A DNA stretch of 64,000 nucleotides from contig CAIIXF020000006.1 in NCBI GenBank assembly GCA_903813345.2, positions 13,398,348-13,462,347 on the forward strand, in the 5' to 3' direction. This DNA is from Owenia fusiformis (taxonomy: Eukaryota; Annelida; Polychaeta; Sabellida; Oweniidae). The position numbers were made by a program, and so were the translations under genes. Below are positions 62,701 through 64,000 of the stretch, one piece after another. Numbering within the stretch: the first letter of the stretch is position 1; each line of letters opens with the position of its first letter. The notes below the pieces were generated by a model, which searched no databases, was not told the origin of the DNA, and was given only the letters and a program-made list of their open reading frames with translations.

Positions 62701-63877
62701 TCAGCAAAAACACATAATCACTTTTTTATTGTCGGCCATTTTGGAATTTTTCCATCCTTAAATCTTGTCTGTGAAGTCTTGTCTACGTGTTTTCAGGTGA
62801 ACTGTTTGGTGGATCAATTTCAAATTTTCAGTGATGATTCCTAGTATAAAAATCTAGATCTGATTAGTTTTTTGGCATTCTGGATAAATGTCAAGGCAGC
62901 CATTTTGGATTTTCCGTCCTAAAATCTTGTCTGTAAAGTCTTGTCTATGCATTTCCAGGTGAACCGTTCTGTAGATCAATTTCAAATTTTTAGGGATGAT
63001 TCTTAGTATGAAAATCTAGATCTGATTAGTTTTTTGGCATTCTGGATAAATGTCAAGGCTGCCATTTTGGATTTTCCGTCTTAAAATCTTGCCTGTAAAG
63101 TCTTGTCTACGCGTTTTTAGGTGAACCGTTTGGTAGATCAATTTCAAATTTTCAGGGATAATTCTTAGTGTGAAAATCTACATCTGATTAGTTTTTTGGC
63201 ATTCTGTGTAAATGTCATAGCAGCCATTTTGGATTTTCTGTCCTAAAATCTTGTCTGTAAAGTCTTGTCTACGCGTTTTCAGGTGAACCATTTGTTAGAT
63301 CAATGTCATATTTTCAGGGATGATTCTTAGTATGAAAATCTAGGAACAGATTAGTTTTTTGACATTCTGGGTAAATGTCAAGGCAGCCATTTTGGATTTT
63401 CCATCCTAAAATCTTGTCTGTAAAGTCTTGTTTACATGTTTTCTAGTTAACTGTGTGACGGATCAATTAAAATTGTGTTGGTAAAGTCTTGTCTACTCAT
63501 TTTCAGGATAACCATTTCATGGGATCACCCATTGGTGGGGACATTTTGTACACATTTGTGTTCTTGTTTTGTTTATATTATATAGTATGATAACATCAAG
63601 TATATTTCCTAGGATATTGACATTCCCACCAAATACTAAATATAGTATTGACTGAATCTGTGATGTTAATGCTACCTTTGTTATGGTCTCTGGTGTTTGG
63701 TGACTGTAACAAATGGCATGTGATGACATTCTCCAAGGTAATGCCTTGTTTTCTTTTACAATAGGCACTGAGTGGAGTACATTACATCAACCATGGGATA
63801 GTTGAAGAAGATCCTTTTAAGATGAAAGTTACCATTGATGAAAATAAAGCATTCATAGATCTTGCAAAACATTCAAG
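11598..63877 (+). CDS. Giant secreted poly-lipocalin (at least 18 domains), 3' end outside window
   Basis: 73 exons were traced, with GT..AG introns and consistent phase throughout, giving about 9.4 kb of coding sequence (about 3,130 residues) still open at the right edge. The chain is a signal peptide plus a tandem series of lipocalin-like domains. Each has the lipocalin start motif G-x-W-Y, a mid-domain N-G-x-C, a D-Y motif (T-D-Y in several domains) where ApoD has its TDY, and a C-terminal helix ending in Cys. Single-domain relatives (ApoD, lazarillo) bind small hydrophobic ligands in a beta-barrel; that this chain does so too, with many barrels, is inference. The exon cassette B-C-D-E repeats with boundary phases 2, 1, 1, 0. 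The only doubtful junction is the E exon of domain 11 (40,175-40,248 preferred). Individual domains are listed separately. One gene is much likelier than a cluster, because only the first unit has a signal peptide and all units are joined by in-phase splice sites. Confidence 0.85.
12294..14254 (+). CDS. Lipocalin domain 1, with long acidic linker
   Basis: Exons 12294-12498, 12932-13120, 13579-13659 and 13914-14254. Motif GGIWHAVAS opens the barrel; TSTDYKQFAVLF is the D-Y strand. This domain differs from the rest: B and C are fused in one exon, and the Y-x-C and D-G-T-C cysteines are both missing, so it is closer to a plain lipocalin. Its linker is expanded: after the terminal Cys (VFCPLSED) come about 130 residues rich in Glu, Asn and Lys (helix-like, no cysteine) before the CSVEGYPV motif that leads into domain 2. 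The expansion puts the first barrel on a flexible or coiled arm. Confidence 0.8.
14968..17924 (+). CDS. Lipocalin domain 2
   Basis: Exons B 14968-15095 (IGKWYILSRLKG), C 15329-15417 (DGKCLPPTDGY), an extra 30-nt micro-exon 15738-15767 (AKHNGSRHD), D 15952-16164 (MMC..DGKC..SLC) and E 17839-17924 (KCDV..SRCQLNDFP). All six framework cysteines are present. The micro-exon starts and ends in phase 1, so it can be skipped without a frame change. The intron before E carries a 1.5-kb element. Confidence 0.85.
16211..17697. mobile_element. 1.5-kb element with GACTCCAGAT ends in a lipocalin intron
   Basis: The left end gactccagat (16211-16220) is followed at once by its own reverse complement. The right end is atctggagtc (17688-17697). 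Flanking tta on both sides may be a 3-bp target duplication. Inside are two diverged direct copies of a segment with 'aggaatccgaatctgcaaa' and 'gaagcctataaaagaaggggacctc' (16.6-17.2 kb) and a 12-bp minisatellite. No transposase was seen. Confidence 0.65.
17503..17680. repeat. 12-bp minisatellite (cagctacctact / cagctacttact)
   Basis: About a dozen imperfect 12-bp units inside the element at 16.2-17.7 kb. Read on the plus strand it gives a repeated Ser-Ala-Thr-Tyr frame, which is a by-product of the repeat and not a gene. Confidence 0.8.
17935..18920. mobile_element. Palindromic mariner relic, copy 1
   Basis: Ends agggtgtctcaaaaaatgta and, inverted, tacatttttttgagacaccc, flanked by TA as for Tc1/mariner elements. 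The inverted arms are several hundred bp long. The right arm still reads on the plus strand like the C-terminal end of a mariner-type transposase (LKGNIQREIQNIPLELLSNV), as in the family pattern LK..IR.EI..IPPE. The copy is disrupted and carries no full transposase. It is in the intron before domain 3. Confidence 0.8.
19308..21062 (+). CDS. Lipocalin domain 3
   Basis: Exons B 19308-19420 (TGPWYEVGHS), C 20019-20116 (NGQCSDIL), D 20576-20788 (ILWTDYTKHAIMFACRE, DGTC, ATRTC) and E 20980-21062 (RCNFEEPFRKACRFADLP). All six framework cysteines are present. The domain is flanked on both sides by inverted copies of the same mariner relic, and the B-C intron holds the 41-bp tandem array. Confidence 0.85.
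19554..19888. repeat. 41-bp tandem array, about 8 copies
   Basis: The unit is tatactttcttgttatgacc followed by accagaagtggtgacatactg. Copies are nearly identical; the first two differ by a base or two. Each unit carries the palindrome caccagaagtggtg, the same palindrome that forms the end of the CACC-family elements, so the array seems to have grown from one transposon end. Confidence 0.9.
21231..22221. mobile_element. Palindromic mariner relic, copy 2 (inverted to copy 1)
   Basis: Ends cagggtgtctcaaaaaaatg and gagacaccct with flanking TA. The left arm on the minus strand (21624-21424) reads as a transposase C-terminus (GYLKECFN, then LKSNIQREIQNIPPELLSNV). The right arm carries a second, more decayed copy of the same stretch. 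Its sequence is the inverted partner of the copy at 17.9-18.9 kb. Confidence 0.8.
22357..22770. mobile_element. Foldback MITE of the 'cggtccctacggtccc' family
   Basis: A hairpin pairs 'atcctatgccaagtagagtt' (about 22357) with its inverse near 22,595-22,616. A second part has 'ttcggtccctacggtccctc' and ends 'cctcccagtacataaccctt', shared with the elements at about 23.74-24.04 kb and 53.67-54.30 kb. It lies just upstream of the B exon of domain 4. Confidence 0.65.
22799..24783 (+). CDS. Lipocalin domain 4
   Basis: Exons B 22799-22911 (VGDWYLVAYL), C 23381-23478 (NGKCLAPRTLDYP), D 24061-24276 (EITYMC, DGYC, AKKLCISKEKIF) and E 24695-24783 (VCSLGSRCPDIAVDKMP). All six framework cysteines are present. 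There is an N-glycosylation sequon (SNGT) in B. Two acceptors, at 22798 and 24060, come within about 50 bp of the end of the same MITE family. Confidence 0.85.
23611..24040. mobile_element. CACC-family fragment plus 'ggtccc' MITE
   Basis: At about 23,613-23,730 is a solo CACC-family piece (caccagaagtggtgacataa .. gtctgtaacaaatgg .. gttaatgccttgt). From about 23,740 'attccatacctactgaggtt' pairs with its inverse ending near 23,880. The block ends with 'agtacataacccttatgtat', 20-odd bp before the acceptor of the next exon. No protein is encoded. Confidence 0.6.
25154..26481 (+). CDS. Lipocalin domain 5 (start motif lost)
   Basis: Exons B 25154-25281 (KGPLYVTGYAVKR), C 25660-25745 (SQQCSDVY), D 26022-26249 (HYRYLYMDDELAISYKC, LIC, EASCMNVNDIV) and E 26405-26481 (SCLYKDRLRCQISNLP). 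The Trp of G-x-W-Y is replaced by Leu, but all six cysteines and all exon phases are kept. It shares with domain 6 the stretch PSxxAKxLFxK before the helix Cys, so the two look like a duplicated pair. Confidence 0.8.
26906..28295 (+). CDS. Lipocalin domain 6 (start motif lost)
   Basis: Exons B 26906-27021 (IPRMEYLLAYSGKSD), C 27292-27392 (DGVCGDTK), D 27562-27786 (YMQILYIDSDVNIILSC, RTC, DAACVDVETIV) and E 28216-28295 (SCVLKEEIKCHIDNFP). There is no G-x-W-Y, yet the six cysteines remain. The C exon uses a GTGTGT donor. Pairs with domain 5. Confidence 0.75.
28856..30820 (+). CDS. Lipocalin domain 7
   Basis: Exons B 28856-28974 (EGQWFSVAKMKEE), C 29276-29376 (NGICLPIRR), D 30222-30437 (LYLTDNYLIHYRCGG, NGTC, TDTCLSANDI) and E 30744-30820 (RCSLADTDEERCKFENLP). 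All six cysteines are present. The C-D intron contains a 582-bp foldback element. Confidence 0.85.
29432..30013. mobile_element. 582-bp foldback element, TA-flanked
   Basis: The left end cagggtggtcaaaaaaccct and right end (inverse) tttttttgaccaccctg are flanked by TA. Imperfect inverted arms run well over 100 bp ('gatatttcacacatttgtac' against its inverse near 29,930). The open frame inside has no transposase motifs. It is non-autonomous and mariner-like by its ends and TA target. Confidence 0.75.
31162..33103 (+). CDS. Lipocalin domain 8 (extra intron)
   Basis: Exons B 31162-31286 (YGIWYQLARSKGG), C 31537-31622 (NNVCVPAMTGY), D split in two as 31998-32089 (SISYGCDAYDNDGKCVK) and 32355-32478 (EIKAGG .. 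VFKTLCINST), and E 33024-33103 (HCAFPKMNGSRCDFNNLP). The extra intron is in phase 0 two residues after the D-G-K-C motif. Domain 9 has it at the same place, and no other domain does. Confidence 0.8.
33740..35642 (+). CDS. Lipocalin domain 9 (extra intron)
   Basis: Exons B 33740-33861 (NRKWYVIAQSKG), C 34275-34357 (NGICIPPLKGYY), D split in two as 34702-34796 (YDRFMVILKCPVK, DDKCDK) and 35099-35219 (IEVQIVS .. LNGLCLSVDEL), and E 35548-35642 (DCPFPVEFPSMLRPTCSIKEM). All six cysteines are present. The phase-0 intron in D matches that of domain 8, so the pair shares an ancestor younger than the basic cassette. Confidence 0.8.
36730..38444 (+). CDS. Lipocalin domain 10
   Basis: Exons B 36730-36854 (YGKWYNVLRLKGNHSWTDG), C 37312-37412 (SGKCLPVVKGVMGYL), D 37958-38170 (YVRHAYIDPNMMVVYGCEDS, NDMCPDD, KDICFSYNAF) and E 38344-38444 (DCSKDVDTVSKGNPVPTCSLQDMP). 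All six cysteines are present. It is very close to domain 11: the B motif and about 27 of the first 43 residues of exon D are identical by eye. Confidence 0.9.
38668..40248 (+). CDS. Lipocalin domain 11 (E-exon end uncertain)
   Basis: Exons B 38668-38789 (VGTWYNVMRLKGDHTWTNG), C 39141-39238 (KGSCLPVARGVMEYE), D 39620-39832 (FVRHAYVDDELLVVYGCEDT, NNTCPND, STLCYKFEDF) and E 40175-40248 (SCDHLNDTYSWSAPP..YKQ). I end E at the strong donor CAA|GTAAGG. That version lacks the second Cys, which would be the N-terminal Cys of domain 12; domain 12 also lacks the usual partner Cys. Alternatives: a weak in-phase donor at 40351, or reading on to a TAA at 40387-40389 as an alternative protein end. Confidence 0.8.
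40583..41136. mobile_element. 554-bp foldback element
   Basis: Left end cagggtgagccaaaaaatgt and right end (inverse) ttcggctcaccctg. It belongs to the same 'cagggtg..caaaaa' end type as the other TA-flanked elements here, but with its own interior. It ends about 50 bp before the acceptor of the B exon of domain 12. No transposase frame. Confidence 0.7.
41187..42191 (+). CDS. Lipocalin domain 12 (altered cysteine set)
   Basis: Exons B 41187-41311 (NGRWYSIERFNHEV), C 41508-41605 (NGECRPTSHF), D 41707-41922 (SCKTIGV, VLLCCKFT, EGECKH, LHIAGIDVTKM) and E 42097-42191 (LCEPSTEKHVVHNKSCKVND). The helix Cys (usually L-C) is absent, and in the preferred splice form the N-terminal linker Cys is too. 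Two extra cysteines (SCK and the doubled CC) appear instead. Shortest genomic unit of the array, at about 1 kb. Confidence 0.8.
42545..43022. mobile_element. 478-bp near-complete palindrome (MITE)
   Basis: The arm from about 42545 (cagctgatcaatagtgacct ..) is matched by its reverse complement ending near 43022, with match stretches continuing inward to about 42,737 and 42,828. The arms include 'cttacttttggtctctaact' and 'tggagcgctggagtacttct'. The mirrored open frames on both strands are a product of the palindrome. It is in the intron before domain 13. Confidence 0.85.
43691..45418 (+). CDS. Lipocalin domain 13
   Basis: Exons B 43691-43812 (AGVWYAIERIEGS), C 44136-44227 (NGECGRVVIF), D 44637-44858 (VIYNDYKTIAVLYRCSH, DGTCDPN, LNSICIDSAKL) and E 45342-45418 (SCSPATLNKCYVKDMP). 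All six cysteines are present. The D exon is one of the clearest matches to the ApoD-type pattern (D-Y, V-L-Y-x-C, S-R, terminal helix). Confidence 0.9.
46272..47865 (+). CDS. Lipocalin domain 14
   Basis: Exons B 46272-46396 (SGMWYRRASLDLKKG), C 46879-46964 (KGRCLPPRRF), D 47196-47423 (VIETDYSNQLILYRCTK, DGTCNKD, LTKKLCFDISEI) and E 47774-47865 (YCEIPIENEACKLKNFP). It has the full T-D-Y motif of canonical lipocalins, a Ser-Arg where ApoD has Ala-Arg, and a helix of ApoD type. All six cysteines are present. Confidence 0.9.
48109..49716 (+). CDS. Lipocalin domain 15
   Basis: Exons B 48109-48224 (FGHWYIVETLSRGSSW), C 48518-48609 (NGRCLPTFTI), D 49081-49305 (MMVHGC, DGTCDER, LQKMCIDPAFM) and E 49619-49716 (KCNLTYMDGKAVED..LFDIEK). 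The E exon has only one cysteine; the second, which would be the N-terminal Cys of domain 16, is missing. The C-D intron carries a short MITE. Confidence 0.85.
48651..48848. mobile_element. 198-bp MITE (GCCCGTAGCC ends)
   Basis: Perfect 10-bp inverted ends gcccgtagcc / ggctacgggc enclose G- and C-runs (ccaggggggg .. ccccccctgg). A related element with 'ggcgtagcc' ends lies at 54,716-54,946, and a solo left end at about 58,017. Non-coding. Confidence 0.75.
49875..52364 (+). CDS. Lipocalin domain 16 (altered cysteine set)
   Basis: Exons B 49875-49990 (LGTWHVNSYISKKM, plus an extra YEC), C 51364-51455 (TTLSCSQIGETY; N-G-x-C reduced to L-S-C), D 51729-51950 (VIETDYNTASIYACSS, DGECEKG, LVNFIGRSHI) and E 52276-52364 (DCGPTQETDVGHTCKYKDSP). 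The helix Cys is absent, and so is the N-terminal linker Cys from domain 15. The B-C intron carries a 995-bp mariner-like relic. Confidence 0.85.
50129..51123. mobile_element. 995-bp mariner-like relic with long inverted ends
   Basis: Ends cagggtgtccaaaaaaaaac and, inverted, gtttttttttggacaccctg, flanked by TA. About 100 bp of inverted arm includes 'ggaccgtaagaaagttgaat' and its inverse. On the minus strand at about 50954-50697 is a transposase-like remnant (FFLNGQVCSKNNCYWG, PLHSEQCTAWVAM) that fits the catalytic-core stretch of mariner-type transposases. The rest is degenerate. Confidence 0.8.
52604..62099 (+). CDS. Lipocalin domain 17 (ends after an 8.3-kb intron)
   Basis: Exons B 52604-52713 (AGIWYGVAVSKKEE), C 53111-53196 (KGECIAPMTVLF), D 53429-53659 (IVYADEDFAVIYSCLS, IPCSD, NTTCITMQNL) and, after a long repeat-filled intron, E 62008-62099 (NCLQDAEPCKVNFNA). 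D ends in phase 1 and the 62008 exon resumes it exactly, with the expected C..C pair. Six cysteines are present. The 8.3-kb intron is by far the longest in the array and holds a candidate alternative last exon. Confidence 0.8.
53671..54303. mobile_element. 633-bp foldback MITE of the 'ggtccc' family
   Basis: The left end 'cataagggttcgtggttatg' pairs with the right end 'gtgcataacccctatgtatt'. The adjacent 'actgggaggttttggata' is also inverted. The right half has 'cggtcggtttggatac' and 'ttcggtccctcgggaagata'. The middle (53,870-54,080) is a simple A-rich stretch. It starts 12 bp after the end of the domain 17 D exon. Confidence 0.75.
54577..55274. mobile_element. 698-bp foldback element with ~90-bp inverted ends and a nested MITE
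   Basis: Left arm 54577-54669 (ctaccctttgcattcgtttg ..) matches the reverse complement of 55186-55274. A third copy of the arm, in the orientation of the right one, is at about 56304-56388. Nested inside is a MITE (54716-54946, ggcgtagcc / ggctacgcc ends with poly-G and poly-C). The candidate exon 55020-55088 lies between the arms. Confidence 0.7.
55020..56815 (+). other. Candidate alternative 3' exons of the lipocalin gene (weak)
   Basis: Exon 55020-55088 (acceptor tcaacag, donor GTAATG) would follow the domain 17 D exon in frame. A second exon from 56766 (acceptor aaatgcag) continues in frame to TAA at 56813-56815, ending EVYQHHLDYIRDHLTV. This would give a shorter secreted form. Against it: no cysteine or lipocalin feature, the first piece lies inside a foldback element, and the second lies in a locally duplicated segment. 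Treat as a hypothesis. Confidence 0.2.
56121..56240. repeat. 120-nt near-perfect hairpin, GC-rich core
   Basis: Arms 56121-56170 and 56191-56240 are inverse copies with few mismatches. They contain cggcgcccggccgat and its inverse and have a 20-nt AT-rich loop. The core GC content is far above the surroundings. It could be a tiny MITE or a structured RNA; the sequence alone does not decide. Confidence 0.75.
56640..57340. repeat. Local direct duplication (~150 bp, spaced ~500 bp)
   Basis: The segment 'aataagaatctaacatttaa .. acaaaaggattaattgc .. gaagtgtaccaacatcacct .. catctaacagtctaaaattg' occurs at about 56,675-56,830 and again at 57,180-57,330. In the first copy the candidate acceptor reads gcag|AAG; in the second it reads gcgg|AAG, so it would not work as a splice site. 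Confidence 0.75.
57341..59258. other. Intron interior, no gene seen
   Basis: Part of the long intron before the E exon of domain 17. Holds a solo 'ggcgtagccagg' MITE end with a G-run at about 58,017-58,043 and scattered A/T-rich sequence. No coding exon of the lipocalin type or other recognisable gene was seen. Confidence 0.5.
59259..59753. mobile_element. 495-bp element with CAGGCCTGTCAACT ends
   Basis: 14-bp perfect inverted ends caggcctgtcaact / agttgacaggcctg. The interior has tandem 'aacacctt..tccaaat' words, a long G-run at about 59,464-59,477 and repeated 'gcgtgaca' words. No coding capacity was seen. The target duplication is not clear, so the superfamily is open. Confidence 0.65.
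59754..62007. other. Intron interior with a short direct repeat
   Basis: Two diverged direct copies of 'ggagacttgtttcc .. tagta .. tttaaatatttgat .. gtattt' at about 59,960-60,040 and 60,150-60,235, plus homopolymer C/G runs. No coding exon was found before 62,008. Confidence 0.45.
62160..63543. mobile_element. 1.38-kb CACC/CCCC-family element with internal tandem repeats
   Basis: Ends tgtccccacca (62160-62170) and the inverse tggtggggaca (63533-63543). The left end is a small palindrome (ccccaccacatagtgtgggg) followed by a 'cgtccgtccgt' run at about 62,206-62,260. The interior holds about five copies of a ~162-bp unit. No transposase frame. Inserted in the intron before the B exon of domain 18. 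Confidence 0.75.
62745..63500. repeat. ~162-bp tandem repeat, about 5 copies
   Basis: Units start near 62,745, 62,908, 63,069, 63,231 and 63,394, each with 'gccattttgga', 'aaaatcttgtctgtaaagtc' and 'aaaatctagatctgattagt'. Identity between the middle copies is high. They lie inside the element at 62,160-63,543. Confidence 0.85.
63765..63877 (+). CDS. Lipocalin domain 18, B exon only (gene continues)
   Basis: A phase-0 exon of 113 nt with a GTAAAT donor in the usual phase 2. It starts ALSGVHYINHGIVEED: the Gly and Tyr of G-x-W-Y are kept but Trp is His. Its length equals that of the B exons of domains 3 and 4. The remaining exons of this domain and the gene end are outside the window. The acceptor directly follows a CACC-family repeat end. 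Confidence 0.75.
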
Positions 63878-64000
63878 GTAAATGTATGTTTTACTGTTAA
63901 TTGATATCACCATAGCCCATGATATCACGTTATAGTCTCATCTTGACATATAAATTGGCATAGAATTTTGGTACAATATTGATCGCAGTATAGATGTTTT

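Noticed and set aside
11598-63877. A cluster of many separate single-domain lipocalin genes
   Set aside because: Only the first unit has a signal peptide, the units lack own starts and stops, and every E exon joins two domains in phase.

Overview
The window is animal nuclear DNA: AT-rich, with many short exons joined by GT..AG introns, and with a heavy load of foldback/MITE-type repeats. The repeat content (tandem 'cgtccgtccgt' runs, CACC..GGTG palindromes, 'acatgtacatgta' motifs, fossil mariner copies) suggests a marine lophotrochozoan, most likely a mollusc. That assignment is inference. No bacterial-style operons, rRNA or CRISPR arrays were seen.

Layout. 1-95 (minus): first coding exon of a small secreted protein that runs off the left edge. 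2,093-3,692 (plus): the last three coding exons of a SMYD3-like lysine methyltransferase; its first intron here holds a CACC-family repeat and the next a foldback element. 5,679-8,254 (minus): a complete five-exon gene for a 429-residue SHIPPO/ODF3-type sperm-tail and ciliary protein. 8.3-11.5 kb: gene-free spacer between divergent genes. 11,598-63,877 and beyond (plus): one very large gene.

The large gene is the main content. I could follow 73 exons by hand, with every splice junction in phase. They give a reading frame of about 3,130 residues that starts with a signal peptide and is still open at the right edge. It is a tandem chain of at least 18 lipocalin-like domains (17 complete, the 18th cut off). 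From domain 2 on, each unit uses the same exon cassette: B (phase 0 start; G-x-W-Y motif), C (N-G-x-C-L-P), D (I-x-x-D-Y, Y-x-C, D-G-T-C, then a helix ending L-C) and E (last Cys of one domain, a short link, first Cys of the next). The boundaries are B/C phase 2, C/D phase 1, D/E phase 1, E/B phase 0, so whole cassettes can be duplicated without shifting frame. Each domain has six framework cysteines. Co-loss of pairs in single domains suggests three disulfides. Domains 8 and 9 share an extra intron, domains 10 and 11 look like a fairly recent duplicate pair, and domains 5 and 6 look like another pair. I know ApoD/lazarillo-type single-domain lipocalins; a secreted chain this long is unfamiliar to me and is the best candidate here for an undescribed system.

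The introns of this gene carry many mobile elements: two inverted copies of a palindromic mariner relic, another mariner-like relic, several TA-flanked foldback elements, a 478-bp palindrome, a 41-bp tandem array grown from one transposon end, and a 120-nt near-perfect hairpin. Several elements end within about 50 bp of a splice acceptor. The 8.3-kb intron 53,660-62,007 is mostly repeats and holds a weak candidate alternative last exon.
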